Of a stretch of DNA of 64,000 nucleotides, positions 24,313 through 33,614 are shown in pieces. Positions within the stretch are counted from its first letter, which is position 1; every line of letters begins with the position of its first letter. Below the pieces are notes generated by a model that was not told the DNA's origin, ran no database searches, and was given only the letters and a program-made list of their open reading frames with translations. This DNA comes from Phycicoccus sonneratiae. Lineage in GTDB: Bacteria > Actinomycetota > Actinomycetes > Actinomycetales > Dermatophilaceae. Made by a program: the position numbers and the translations under genes. The stretch spans positions 186,001 to 250,000 of the forward strand of contig NZ_JAFDVD010000008.1 of NCBI RefSeq assembly GCF_016887965.1. Reading direction: 5' to 3'.

Positions 24313-26661
24313 TCAGGAGGTGTACGACAGGCCGTCGACCGGGGACTCCGGGACGGGCGGGACGAAGGACTTCGGCGTGAACGAGAGCGTCCCGTGGTTG
24401 ACCGGGAAGCGGGTCGGGACCTTCCCGGTCGCGCGGGCGTAGGCGCAGGCCACGGCCGCGACGGACGCCGCCACCCCGGCCTCGCCGGCCCCGCCGGGCA
24501 GCTCCTCGTCGGACGGCATGACGATGCACCGGAACTCCGGGGGGACGTTCCACTGCCGCGTGTAGAAGTAGTTGTCCCAGCTCGCCTCGAGGAAGTGGCC
24601 GTCCTCCAGGTGGCTGCTGCTCGTCAGGGCCAGCGCGATGCCGTCGGCGACGCCGCCCATCATCTGGGCCTCGAGACCGCGCGGGTTGACGACGAGCCCG
24701 GCGTCGACGGCGATGACCGCCTTCGTGACGCGCGGGCCGGTGACGGCGTCGCGGACCTTCCGGTTCACGGTCTCGGGGCGGGTGTCGAGCTCGACGAGCA
24801 CGGCCGTCGCGCCTTTGTACTCGGTGTGCACGGCGATGCCCTGCGTCACGCCCTGGGGCAGCGAGCGACCCCAGCCGCCGGCCTTGGCCACCGCCTCGAG
24901 GCACCGCTTGGCCTTGGCGTTCTTGAGGAACGACATCCGGAAGGCGTACGGGTCCTTGCCGAGCCGCTTGGCGATCTGGTCGACGGCCAGCTCGTTGGCG
25001 CACGCGACGTCCGGGCTGTAGATGTTGCGCATGCTGCCGGTGTTGAACCGGGTGTCGACCTCGTTGAGCAGCTGGGTGACGACGCCGAAGTCGTACGGAA
25101 GCTCCTGGGTGAGGGTGAAGATCGACTGCGAGAGACCGAGACCGCCGAGGTTGGCGGGCAGCTCGGCGGCCATCGCGGTCAGCCTCTCCCCCAGCCCGTG
25201 CCCGAAGTCGGTGACGACGCTCGTGTGCCGCTGCTCGAAGGTCAGCACCTGGCCGGCGAGCATCGTGGCCCGCACGCGCGAGGTGGCCATCGGGTGCACG
25301 CGACCCTGGCGCGGCTCGTCGGCACGGTGCCACATCAGCTTGACCGGCTTGCCCATCGCCTTCGAGATGACCGCCGCCTCGATGGCGGCGTCACCGAACA
25401 GCTTGTGCCCGAACGACCCTCCGCCGGTGACGACGTTCACCTCGACCTTCGCGATCGGCAGGCCGACCGCCTTGGCGACGTCGCGCTGGGCGACGAGCGG
25501 CGCCTTGAGGCCCGCCCAGACGGTGGCCCGGTCGGAGCGGACGTCGGCGATGGCGCAGTTCGGTTCCAGCGCAGCGCTGCTGCGGAACATGAACTCGACG
25601 CGCAGGTCGAGGGTGCCCGCGAGGATCGGCACCTTCGGCACGACCATCGGCAGCTCGGCGCGCCGCAGCTCGGCGAGCACCGACTCGTCGTCCTCGCCGT
25701 CGACGGGTCCGCCGGCCCACACGACGTCGAGGGCGCGCACCGCGTCGATGCACTGGCCGAAGGTCTCGGCCCGGACGGCCACACCGGTGTCGACGACGGC
25801 GACGTCGGTGACGCCCGGCATGGCTCGCACGGCGGACTCGTTGCGCACGGAGCGTGGCGAGCCGTTGAGCGTCGGCGGCCGGCAGACCATCGTCGGCAGC
25901 GCACCCTCGACCTCGAGGTCCATCGTGAACTGCTTGCGCCCGGTCACCGCCGCGAGCGCGTCGTCGCGGTTGCGCGCGGTCCCGATGACCGCGAACTCGC
26001 GGCGCGGGGTCAGGGAGACCTCGACCGCGACGTCCTCGGCGCTCGCCGCGAGGGTCGCGAGCTGCCCGTAGGTGAGGCTCGTCCCGGTCGGGCCGGTGAC
26101 GACCCCGGACTTCGCGCTGAGGGCCGAGACCTGGGCACCGAGCTCGGTCGCGGCCGCCCGCAGGAGTGCACCCTTCGCGGTGGCCGCGGCGACCCGGATC
26201 GGCGTGAACATCGACTGCATGGTGTTCGACCCCCCGGTCAGCTGGTTGAACACCAGCTCGGGACGCGCCTTGGCCAGGGTGACCCGCACCTTCTCGACCG
26301 GCATCTCCAGCTCCTCGGCGATGAGCATCGCCGCCGCCGTCGTGATGCCCTGCCCGACCTCCATGCGGGGGATCGCGAAGTGCGCGAACCCTTCTGCGTC
26401 GAGGTCGATGCGGATGAGCTGCGAGGTCGGCAGGGCCGACTGGGTCTGCAGGTCACCGAGGTCGTACAGCTCCGGGACCTGCGGCGGGCTGGGGACGGCG
26501 GCCGCGGCCGGCTCGGCACCGAGCGAGAGGTCGGCGGCGACGGAGAGCGTCCCGCCGGCGAGGACCCACCCGATGAGGCTGCGCCGTCGGACACCGGGCC
26601 GACCGGGCGGAGGGGCGTCCTCGTCGAGCGCGAGGGGGCTGGAGTCGCGGGCAGTCGTCAT
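24313..26661 (-). CDS. Molybdopterin-binding large subunit (isoquinoline 1-oxidoreductase beta-like)
   Basis: The 782-residue protein is an IorB/aldehyde oxidase type Mo-cofactor subunit. It has a probable Tat signal (VRRRSLIGWVLAGG), so the holoenzyme would work outside the membrane. Family blocks visible include MEVGQGITTAAAMLIAEEL, GGGSFGHKLFGDAAIEAAVI, and near the end GGAGEAGVAASVAAVA with the active-site Glu. The substrate (N-heterocycle or aldehyde) is unknown. I chose the ATG at 26661 because GGAAGGAC precedes it; the upstream frame is non-conserved. The Fe-S subunit follows at once. The neighbouring divergent ECF sigma factor might control it, though this is unproven. Confidence 0.88.
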   Translation of the reverse strand: MTTARDSSPLALDEDAPPPGRPGVRRRSLIGWVLAGGTLSVAADLSLGAEPAAAAVPSPPQVPELYDLGDLQTQSALPTSQLIRIDLDAEGFAHFAIPRMEVGQGITTAAAMLIAEELEMPVEKVRVTLAKARPELVFNQLTGGSNTMQSMFTPIRVAAATAKGALLRAAATELGAQVSALSAKSGVVTGPTGTSLTYGQLATLAASAEDVAVEVSLTPRREFAVIGTARNRDDALAAVTGRKQFTMDLEVEGALPTMVCRPPTLNGSPRSVRNESAVRAMPGVTDVAVVDTGVAVRAETFGQCIDAVRALDVVWAGGPVDGEDDESVLAELRRAELPMVVPKVPILAGTLDLRVEFMFRSSAALEPNCAIADVRSDRATVWAGLKAPLVAQRDVAKAVGLPIAKVEVNVVTGGGSFGHKLFGDAAIEAAVISKAMGKPVKLMWHRADEPRQGRVHPMATSRVRATMLAGQVLTFEQRHTSVVTDFGHGLGERLTAMAAELPANLGGLGLSQSIFTLTQELPYDFGVVTQLLNEVDTRFNTGSMRNIYSPDVACANELAVDQIAKRLGKDPYAFRMSFLKNAKAKRCLEAVAKAGGWGRSLPQGVTQGIAVHTEYKGATAVLVELDTRPETVNRKVRDAVTGPRVTKAVIAVDAGLVVNPRGLEAQMMGGVADGIALALTSSSHLEDGHFLEASWDNYFYTRQWNVPPEFRCIVMPSDEELPGGAGEAGVAASVAAVACAYARATGKVPTRFPVNHGTLSFTPKSFVPPVPESPVDGLSYTS

Positions 26662-26911
26662 CGGCCTGTCCTTCCCGCGGTCCCGAGCCGGCACGTCGTC
26701 GTGCCGCAGGGGGGAATCGGAACCGCGCAGGTACCACGCGTTCGGAGCGACCCGGCCGGGCGGATGGGTCCGGGGCCGGGTCCGGTCCGGACGGCCGACG
26801 ACCCGCAGGTCAGCAGCGTCCCGGGACCGGCCCGACCAGCACTCAACCTTCAGCGGCCCTCGACCGTTCAAGAAGGTGGGAACATCGTCAGCACGTCAGG
26901 AGGGGGAGGGT

Positions 26912-27406
26912 ATGACCCGGGGGGCCGATGAGGAGTTCGCCGACTTCGTTGACGCGACCTCCCCGAGGCTGCTGCGCACGGCCTGGCTGCTGTGCGGCGA
27001 CCCCGCCCACGCCGAGGACCTCGTCCAAGCCGCCCTCGAACGGGTCTACCTGCGCTGGTCGCGCCTGCGCGACGGCACACCCGAGGCGTACGCCCACCGC
27101 ACCCTGGTCAACCTGCACATCGATCACGTCCGCAAGCGCCGGCGAGAGCACCTCACCGACACCCTGCCCGACCATGCCGCGCCATCCGCGCCCGGCCCCG
27201 AGGACGGCGACTACCTCAGCGCACTCCTGGCCCACCTGCCACAACGCGAACGCCAGGTCGTGGTGCTGCGCCACTACGTCGGCCAGTCCGAGGCCGAGAC
27301 CGCCCACACCCTCGGGGTCAGCGTGGGCACGGTGAAGTCCTCGGCCTCGCGCGGCCTCGCCCGCCTCCGAGACCTGCACACCCAGGAGAGCTCCCATGCC
27401 CGATGA
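26912..27406 (+). CDS. SigE-family ECF RNA polymerase sigma factor
   Basis: This 164-residue protein has sigma region 2 at about 10-75 (RLLRTAWLLCGDPAHAEDLVQAALERVYLRW), with the -10 recognition helix in AYAHRTLVNLHIDHVRKRRR. Region 4 is at about 105-155, with LPQRERQVVVLRHYVGQSEAETAHTLGVSVGTVKS. The length and SESAxxLxxSVGTVKSxxSRG pattern place it in the SigE70/SACE_1649 group. The ATG at 26912 has AGGAGGGGGAG just upstream. The downstream partner overlaps it by 11 bp. It faces the Mo-hydroxylase across a 250-bp spacer; no clear ECF promoter pair was found there. Confidence 0.92.
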   Translation: MTRGADEEFADFVDATSPRLLRTAWLLCGDPAHAEDLVQAALERVYLRWSRLRDGTPEAYAHRTLVNLHIDHVRKRRREHLTDTLPDHAAPSAPGPEDGDYLSALLAHLPQRERQVVVLRHYVGQSEAETAHTLGVSVGTVKSSASRGLARLRDLHTQESSHAR

Positions 27407-28175
27407 CGTCCTGGACCTGCTCGTGCACGCCCCGGAGCCCCCCATGTCCGTCGACGCAGACCGCGTCGTCGCGGGCGCCCGCCGCAGCCGCCGCGGCCGG
27501 CGCGTCCTCGTGGGCGCCGCCGCCCTCACCAGCGCAGCGCTCGTCGCCGCCGGGGCCACCCTGCTGCCCGACCTCAGGCCCGGCACCGCCCTGACACCGG
27601 CAGGTCCCACGCCACCCCGAGTCGGGCCAGCACCCGTCAGCCCCACCACGACCGAGCCCGCGACCTCCCCGCCCGACGGGGAGCAGGTCTGGGGCACCGC
27701 GCAGGTCATGTCCCAGCAGAGAGATCGCAAGGGCAACCGGCCAGTGCTCTACCTGACCCCGGACCGGTGGCTGTGCGTCGGGACGATCGAGGACTCCGGC
27801 CAGGTCCACCCGTCCTCGTGCAGGCCGGCGCAGGCCCCCGTCGACGACGCGTTCAGCACCGGACAGGCGTGGAGCCTTCTGGGCAACCTGCCCGCCGGCG
27901 TCGAGGCGCGCGAGTACGCGGTCGGCCTCGTCCCCGCCGACATCACCCGCGTCGAGGTCCGCACCGAGGACGGCCCCGCCACCGCCCACCTCGTCCCGGC
28001 GCCCGACCCCGACCTCGGCCAGCTGTACTGGGCCGACACCCCCGCCGTCACGGACACCACGGACCCCGCCGGCCGCTCCCGGGTCGCCTACCGCGGCGCT
28101 GCCGAGGTCTTCTCCTGCGACTACGACGCGTGCGTCATCGAGCAGGGCACCCCCGCCACCGACGAGCCCGGCTAG
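27396..28175 (+). CDS. Probable membrane-anchored anti-sigma/partner protein
   Basis: I do not recognise a named family. The 259-residue protein has a ~30-residue cytoplasmic start ([20 protein letters not shown]), basic residues RRSRRGRR, one TM helix at about 36-58, a Pro/Thr-rich linker, and an outside domain of ~165 residues. That domain holds four cysteines, two of them in CDYDAC. The layout and the 11-bp overlap with the sigma gene suggest a partner that tethers or senses for the sigma factor. It lacks the zinc HxxxCxxC anti-sigma motif. Function is inference from position. Confidence 0.6.
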   Translation: MPDDVLDLLVHAPEPPMSVDADRVVAGARRSRRGRRVLVGAAALTSAALVAAGATLLPDLRPGTALTPAGPTPPRVGPAPVSPTTTEPATSPPDGEQVWGTAQVMSQQRDRKGNRPVLYLTPDRWLCVGTIEDSGQVHPSSCRPAQAPVDDAFSTGQAWSLLGNLPAGVEAREYAVGLVPADITRVEVRTEDGPATAHLVPAPDPDLGQLYWADTPAVTDTTDPAGRSRVAYRGAAEVFSCDYDACVIEQGTPATDEPG

Positions 28176-28209
28176 ACCCGAGGACCCAGCCGTGGAAGGG
28201 TCCCCCCTG

Positions 28210-30201
28210 ATGCCGAACCGCCTCGCGGGGTCACAGAGCCCCTACCTCCTCCAGCACGCGGACAACCCCGTCGACTGGTGGGAGTGGGGCGACGAGGCCT
28301 TCGCCGAGGCTGCCCGCCGCGACGTGCCGGTCTTCCTCTCGGTCGGCTACGCCGCCTGCCACTGGTGTCACGTCATGGCGCACGAGTCGTTCGAGGACGA
28401 CGAGGTCGCCCGGGTGCTGGCGCAGGGGTACGTCGCCGTCAAGGTCGACCGCGAGGAGCGGCCGGACGTCGACGCCGTGTACATGGCGGCGACGACCGCA
28501 CTGACCGGCCAGGGCGGCTGGCCGATGACCTGCCTGCTCACCCCGGGCGGCGACCCGTTCTTCGCCGGCACCTACCTCCCCCGCCAGCACCTGCTCGGCC
28601 TGCTCGACAAAGCCTCCCGCGTGTGGCGCGAGCAGCGCGACCAGGTGCTCGCGTCCGGGGCCCACGTGGCCGGCCGGCTCCGCGAGGTCACCGGTCCTCC
28701 GGCCCCGGCGGCGGTGCCAGACGAGGTCCTCGACCGCGCCGCCACCCGGCTGCGCACCGACCACGACGACTCCCGCGGCGGCTTCGGGGGCGCCCCGAAG
28801 TTCCCGCCGTCGATGGTGCTCGAGTTCCTCCTGCGCCACCACGCCCGCACGGGGTCCGCCGACGCGCTGGCGATGGTCCGCCGCACCTGCACCGCGATGG
28901 CGCGCGGCGGGATGTACGACCAGCTCGCGGGCGGCTTCGCCCGCTACTCCGTCGACGCGGCGTGGGTCGTGCCCCACTTCGAGAAGATGCTCTACGACAA
29001 CGCACTGCTCGTGCGGGTGTACGCCCACCTGTGGCGCGACACCGGCGACCCGTTGGCCCGGCGGGTGGCCGAGGAGAGCGCCGACTTCCTCGTCCGGGAC
29101 CTCGGGACCCCGGAGGGCGCGTTCGCCTCCGCCCTCGACGCCGACACCGTCGTCGACGGCCACTCGCACGAGGGGCTCACCTACGCCTGGACGCCGGCCC
29201 AGCTGGCCGAGGCGCTCGGGCCGCAGGACGGCGCCGCCGCGGCCGCGCTCCTCGGGGTGACGCCCGAGGGGACCTTCGAGCACGGGACCTCGACGCTGCG
29301 CCTCCTCGAGGACCCAGACGACCCCGCGTGGTGGGCCGACGTCCGTGGCCGACTCCTGGCCGCCCGGGCGCAGCGCCCGCAGCCCGCCCGCGACGACAAG
29401 GTGGTCACGGCGTGGAACGGCCTGGCCGTCGCCGGGCTCGCCGACGCGGGGTCGCTGCTCGGGCGTCCCGACCTCGTCGAGGCGGCGGCCACCGCCGCCG
29501 AGCACGTCCTCGCGACCCACGACGTCGAGGGCGTCCTGCGGCGCACCTCGCGCGGCGGGGTGCCCTCGGCCGCCCCGGGCGTGCTCGACGACCACGCCGA
29601 CCTCGCCGAGGGTCTCCTCGCCCTGCACCGCGCGACCGGCGAGGCGCGCTGGCTCGCCGCGGCCGGCGACCTGCTCGAGCGCGCCCTGGCCCGCTTCGTC
29701 GACACCGAGGGCCTCGTCCACGACACGGCCCACGACGCGCCGGCCCTGTTCACGCGCCCCGCCTCCCGCAGCGACAACGCGGAGCCGACGGGCGCCTCGG
29801 CGCTCGCGGGCGCGCTGCTCACGTACGCCGCGCTGACGGGGTCGGCGCGCCACCGCGAGGCGGCGGACCGGGCGCTCGCCGCGTGCGGGTCGGTGGCCGC
29901 GAGCGAGCCGCGCTTCGCGGGGTGGGCGCTGGCGGTGGCCGAGGCGGCCGTCGCCGGGCCGCTGCAGGTGGCCGTCGTCGGGTCGGGGCCCGGGGCCGAG
30001 GAACTGCTGGCCGAGGTGCTCGCCGCGTCGTCGCCGGGGCTGGTCCACGTGGCGGGCGAGCCGGACTCCGCGGGCGTCCCCCTCCTCGCCGACCGCCCGC
30101 TCGTCGACGGGTCGCCCGCGGCCTACGTCTGCCGGGGCTTCGTCTGCGACCGGCCGGTGACGACCCCGGAGGACCTCGCGGCGGCCCTGCACCGGGCCTG
30201 A
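28210..30201 (+). CDS. DUF255/thioredoxin-like domain protein (YyaL family)
   Basis: The 663-residue protein begins with the DUF255 thioredoxin fold: [21 protein letters not shown], then C50-H-W-C53 in [15 protein letters not shown], and [13 protein letters not shown]. After residue ~170 comes an alpha/alpha-barrel (6-hairpin glycosidase-like) region. It matches YyaL/SSP411-type proteins, whose substrate is unknown; some act on N-acyl glucosamine or have redox roles. I chose the ATG at 28210 with GGAAGGG 5-12 nt upstream; an in-frame GTG at 28192 has no good ribosome site. It has no close partner on the plus strand. Confidence 0.88.
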   Translation: MPNRLAGSQSPYLLQHADNPVDWWEWGDEAFAEAARRDVPVFLSVGYAACHWCHVMAHESFEDDEVARVLAQGYVAVKVDREERPDVDAVYMAATTALTGQGGWPMTCLLTPGGDPFFAGTYLPRQHLLGLLDKASRVWREQRDQVLASGAHVAGRLREVTGPPAPAAVPDEVLDRAATRLRTDHDDSRGGFGGAPKFPPSMVLEFLLRHHARTGSADALAMVRRTCTAMARGGMYDQLAGGFARYSVDAAWVVPHFEKMLYDNALLVRVYAHLWRDTGDPLARRVAEESADFLVRDLGTPEGAFASALDADTVVDGHSHEGLTYAWTPAQLAEALGPQDGAAAAALLGVTPEGTFEHGTSTLRLLEDPDDPAWWADVRGRLLAARAQRPQPARDDKVVTAWNGLAVAGLADAGSLLGRPDLVEAAATAAEHVLATHDVEGVLRRTSRGGVPSAAPGVLDDHADLAEGLLALHRATGEARWLAAAGDLLERALARFVDTEGLVHDTAHDAPALFTRPASRSDNAEPTGASALAGALLTYAALTGSARHREAADRALAACGSVAASEPRFAGWALAVAEAAVAGPLQVAVVGSGPGAEELLAEVLAASSPGLVHVAGEPDSAGVPLLADRPLVDGSPAAYVCRGFVCDRPVTTPEDLAAALHRA

Positions 30202-30668
30202 GCGGGTCGCGGAGCCGCCCCACGGCGGGGTCTCGGCCACACCGTGGGGCGACGCCCGCGGACGTCGGGAGGCACAGAGGGAAGGCGGCCCACGCTCTCG
30301 CGCCGGCCGCCGCCATCCCGGCGTCCGCCGACCCGCCGGCCCCCAGTGGAGGGCGGTCCGGGCCGAGCGGGTGCGCGCCGCGGCGCACGCCCGCCTGGGT
30401 CAGGACGACACGTCGCACCCCGGCGGCGGGCCGTGGCACGGCGCGAGGAGGACGCACCGAAGTCGGAGGTGACGGGCAGCCGGCTCGTGGCGGGTCGCGC
30501 CCCCGGGTCGGATCCCGTGCGATCGAGTCATGGCACAGCTCTGGTCTACGTGCCGAGTTCCCCTGCTGAAGCCCGGCGGAACGACAGGAGACTAGCAGCG
30601 GGGACGGTCCGCGGACAGGGCCCGATCGAGCCCCGCCGCGCGCTGTCGAAGCCGCTGGTCAGCGGCCC
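30202..30668. other. 467-bp convergent intergenic region, no gene, possible structured RNA segment
   Basis: No reading frame here has a credible start and no known RNA consensus is seen. The part at 30532-30598 is visibly AT-richer and can form an H-type pseudoknot. GTTCC (30557-30561) pairs with GGAAC (30578-30582), and CCTG (30562-30565) with CAGG (30585-30588). A GGCAC/GTGCC stem (30532-30536 and 30550-30554) lies just before it. The region separates convergent stops at 30201 and 30669. The rest is GC-rich spacer with no recognisable content. Confidence 0.4.
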
Positions 30669-31448
30669 TCAGAGGACGACGAGCCGGTACTCCGGGTCAC
30701 GCTCGGAGAGCATCGCGGCGACCCGCTCGGGGTCCACCCACGCGGCGGTCGCCCACACGTCGGCCCACTGGAGGTCGGGGCCGACGACCGTGGTCGATCC
30801 CGGCCGGGTGACGGGGCGGCCGGTGCGGGGGTCGAGGACGTGCCCGCCGCGCGCGGCCGCGCCCGAGGTCGCGACGGCTCCGCGCCGGAGCGTGACGACG
30901 TCGGCGACCCTCCCGGACCGGGTGGGGTCCTCGAGCCCGATCCGCCAGACGGGGGCCGTGGCCGAGGGCCCTCGGCCGGCGCCGACGACGACGTCGCCGC
31001 CCGCGCCGATGCTGTAGGCCACCTCGGGCACGATGTCGAGGTGCGCGGCCGCCCCGGCGACCGCCCAGCCCTTGACGAGCCCGGTGGGGTCGAAGACGAG
31101 CCGCCCGCCCTCCCGCGAGCGCCAGGCCCGGAAGAGTCCGTCGGTGCGCTCCTCGGCCTCCAGGGCGAGCTCGGTGACGTCCGCGACCCAGGCGTGGACC
31201 TCCTCGGTCTCGTGGTGCTGGAGTCGGAGCAGGTCGCTGTCGGCGCGCCATGTCGAGAGCACGGCGTCGACGGTGCGCAGGTGCGCGAACACCCTCGCCA
31301 CGGCGGCCTCGACGTCGGGCCGGGTGGGCTCGACGGCGCGCACGTGGACGCTGACCGCGGTCCCCATCACGTGCTCGACCCAGGCGCGGCGGGCCAGCAC
31401 CGGCGGCGGCGGGGCGGCCGGTGTCACGGGGATCTCGGCGGTGATCAC
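30669..31448 (-). CDS. apbE: ApbE-family FMN transferase (flavin:protein transferase)
   Basis: This 259-residue ApbE covalently attaches FMN to Thr/Ser in the FMN-binding domain of exported or membrane proteins, using FAD. Signs are ERTDGLFRAWRS, the LVFDPTGLVKGWAV motif, IGAGGDVVVGAGRGP, and the WADVWATAAWV stretch with the metal-binding Asp and Thr. It has no signal peptide or lipobox, so it may act in the cytosol or be exported by another route. I chose the GTG at 31448, overlapping the stop of the FMN-binding gene by four bases (GTGA). It is coupled to its probable substrate, the gene just upstream. Confidence 0.88.
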   Translation of the reverse strand: MITAEIPVTPAAPPPPVLARRAWVEHVMGTAVSVHVRAVEPTRPDVEAAVARVFAHLRTVDAVLSTWRADSDLLRLQHHETEEVHAWVADVTELALEAEERTDGLFRAWRSREGGRLVFDPTGLVKGWAVAGAAAHLDIVPEVAYSIGAGGDVVVGAGRGPSATAPVWRIGLEDPTRSGRVADVVTLRRGAVATSGAAARGGHVLDPRTGRPVTRPGSTTVVGPDLQWADVWATAAWVDPERVAAMLSERDPEYRLVVL

Positions 31449-32035
31449 AGGTTGGCCTGGTCGATGGCGGACTGGAGGGACTGGATGTAGCCGTCGGAGG
31501 TGAACGTGGCGCCGGAGACCATGTCGATGTCCGCGCTCTGGGCCCGGACCGCCTCGTCGTTGAGGATCGGCACGGCGTAGGAGTTGATCTCCTGGTCGCG
31601 GTGGTCGTTCCACGGCACCTGGGTGACGACGGACTTGGTGATCTTCCCACCGGCGACGGTGATCTCGACCTGGACCGGGCCGTAGCGGGTCTGCACGGCG
31701 TCCCCGGTGAAGGTGCCCGAGGACGAGCCGCTGCTCCCGTCGGAGCCGGTGGAGCCGGAGTCGGTGGACGGCGTCGGCGTCGGGGTCGCGGTCGCGCCGG
31801 AGTCGTCGGAGCCGTCGGTGCCGGAGTCGGTCGACCCCTGGTCCGTGGCCCCCTGGTCCGACGTTCCCGTGCCGTCGGACCCGGTCGTCCCGGTGTCACC
31901 GGTGCCGTTCGCGGCGGCGTCGGCGGTCCCGGTCGCCACGGCCGACGCGCTCCCGCTGTTCGTCGACGTGTGGTAGCTGAAGAGGAGGACCAGGGCCGAG
32001 ATCGTGCTCAGCAGCCAGGTCGTGATGCGGCGCAT
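31445..32035 (-). CDS. Membrane-anchored FMN-binding domain protein
   Basis: The 196-residue protein has a single N-terminal TM helix (about 5-21), a ~90-residue Ser/Gly/Thr/Asp-rich linker, and an FMN-binding domain at about 108-196. The flavinylation motif SGAT lies at 174-177 in DIDMVSGATFTSDGY, with Thr177 as the expected FMN attachment site. Other domain marks are RYGPVQVEITVAGGKI and HRDQEINSYAVPIL. It is thought to carry electrons outside the membrane as covalent FMN. It is encoded between the ferric-reductase-like gene and apbE, with its stop overlapping the apbE start, so the three form one operon. Confidence 0.9.
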   Translation of the reverse strand: MRRITTWLLSTISALVLLFSYHTSTNSGSASAVATGTADAAANGTGDTGTTGSDGTGTSDQGATDQGSTDSGTDGSDDSGATATPTPTPSTDSGSTGSDGSSGSSSGTFTGDAVQTRYGPVQVEITVAGGKITKSVVTQVPWNDHRDQEINSYAVPILNDEAVRAQSADIDMVSGATFTSDGYIQSLQSAIDQANL

Positions 32036-32059
32036 GACGGGTGTCCTTCGGGTGGTGGG

Positions 32060-33490
32060 TCAGTAGGCGAAGCGCTCGAGGTGGACCGCGTCGGGGGCCA
32101 CGCCGGCCTCGAGCGCGGCGGCGCGCACGGCATCCATCCAGCCGTCGCTGCCGCAGACGTAGACGTCGTGCCGCGCGAGGTCGGGGAGCACCTGGAGGAG
32201 GGCCTCGGCGTCGGTGAGGTGGGCGGCCTGCCGAGGCAGCCAGCTCGCGCGGCCGGGGATCCGGTGGCCCTCGACGAGGAGGTAGCGCGCCCCCCGGGCC
32301 GCCGCGAGCGAGCGGATCTCGTCGGCGAGCACGGCCTCCTCGGCGGACCGGACGCGGTGGACGACCGTGACGTCGCCGGGTCGCTGCGGCAGCTCCTCGA
32401 GGAGGGCCCGCATCGGGGTGATGCCGATGCCGGAGCCCATGAGCAGCACCTTGCGGTGGCCGCGCACGCCGCCGTGCATCCGTCCGTAGGGCCCCTCGAC
32501 GAGGACCCGGGTGCCGGGGCGCAGGGTCGCGAGGCGGGCCGAGCCGTCGCCGACGTGCGCGGCGGTGAAGCGCAGGGTGAAGCCGTCGGGGGCGGCGGAG
32601 ACCGAGTACGGGTTGGCGCGCGTCCACCCCGGTCCGTCGAGGAAGCGCCACTGGAGGAACTGGCCGGCCCGCACCGGCAGATGGCGGACGCCGTCGCCAC
32701 CGACGGTCACGCTCGTGACGCCGGGGCCCTCGGCGCGGACCTCGAGGACGCGGATCGGCGAGCGCAGCGAGCGCACGAGCGGGAGCCCGAGGCGGAAGAC
32801 GAGGACGGCGGCCACCGTGGTCCCCCACAGGCCCCACCAGAAGACCGTCGCGGCCGTGGAGTCGAGGAAGTCGGCCCCGGTCCACAGCTGGTGCGGCAGG
32901 ACGAGGCCCGCGCCGAGGTACCCGTAGAGGTGGATGAGGTGCCAGGACTCGTAGCGCAACCGGCGCCGGGCGCGCTTCACGGACGTGACGACGACCATGA
33001 CGAGCGCGAGCGTGCCGGCCCACGCGAGCAGCATCCCCGGGTAGCTGACGACGAAGTCCCACGTCGTGCCCCAGATGCCGAGCGGGCTCGCCGCCGCGTA
33101 GCCGAGGGTGATGAGCAGGACGTGCACCCAGAGCAAGGTGAACGAGGTGAACCCGACGAGGCGGTGGGTGCGGGCCAGCTCGTCCTGCCCCCAGGCCTGC
33201 TCGACCCAGGGCACGCGGGCCATGAGGACGACCTGGAGCAGGAGCAGCGCGGACGCGACGAGTCCGGTGAGCCGGCCGGTCGAGGTGAGCAGCCCGGACC
33301 ACGTCGCGAGCTCCTGGACGCCGCCGTCCTGCACCCAGAGGGCCACGACACCGAGGAGGACGGCCCAACCGGCCGTCCCCGTCGCGTCGCGCCACCAGCG
33401 CGGGACCGGCACGAGGGCGCGTCGGGGGCGCCGGCGCCGCCGGTCGGTGCTCGCGAGGACCTCGTCGGGCCGCGCCGTGCTCGTCGTCAT
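32060..33490 (-). CDS. Ferric-reductase-like transmembrane oxidoreductase with FAD/NAD(P) domains
   Basis: The 476-residue protein has about six TM helices (about 40-230), with candidate haem histidines in RTHRLVGFTSFTLLWVHVLL and YESWHLIHLYGYLG. A flavodoxin-reductase-like part follows: the FAD motif RANPYSVSAAP, then the NAD(P) loop GSGIGITPMRALLEELP. This is the NOX/FRE layout, passing electrons from NAD(P)H through FAD and haem to the outer face. The ATG at 33490 is the best start; an in-frame extension to 33595 is non-conserved. The FMN-binding and ApbE genes follow on the same strand, so electrons may go on to the FMN protein. Confidence 0.87.
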   Translation of the reverse strand: MTTSTARPDEVLASTDRRRRRPRRALVPVPRWWRDATGTAGWAVLLGVVALWVQDGGVQELATWSGLLTSTGRLTGLVASALLLLQVVLMARVPWVEQAWGQDELARTHRLVGFTSFTLLWVHVLLITLGYAAASPLGIWGTTWDFVVSYPGMLLAWAGTLALVMVVVTSVKRARRRLRYESWHLIHLYGYLGAGLVLPHQLWTGADFLDSTAATVFWWGLWGTTVAAVLVFRLGLPLVRSLRSPIRVLEVRAEGPGVTSVTVGGDGVRHLPVRAGQFLQWRFLDGPGWTRANPYSVSAAPDGFTLRFTAAHVGDGSARLATLRPGTRVLVEGPYGRMHGGVRGHRKVLLMGSGIGITPMRALLEELPQRPGDVTVVHRVRSAEEAVLADEIRSLAAARGARYLLVEGHRIPGRASWLPRQAAHLTDAEALLQVLPDLARHDVYVCGSDGWMDAVRAAALEAGVAPDAVHLERFAY

Positions 33491-33614
33491 GGCTGAACTG
33501 TCGGCCCGGACCCTATGCGTCACCTGTGAACGAGGTCGGCGTGGACCGTGAAGCTCCGGGCTCGTCGGCGGGATGTCGTGGAAACGGTTGCGCACTTCCG
33601 GCAGGATGCGCCTC

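Noticed and set aside
30202-30668. Possible SAM, FMN, ykoY, cobalamin or SRP-type RNA
   Set aside because: The GAAGCCCGGC string recalls the SAM-I core, but the rest of the consensus is missing, and no downstream gene is placed to be controlled. No match to the others was seen.
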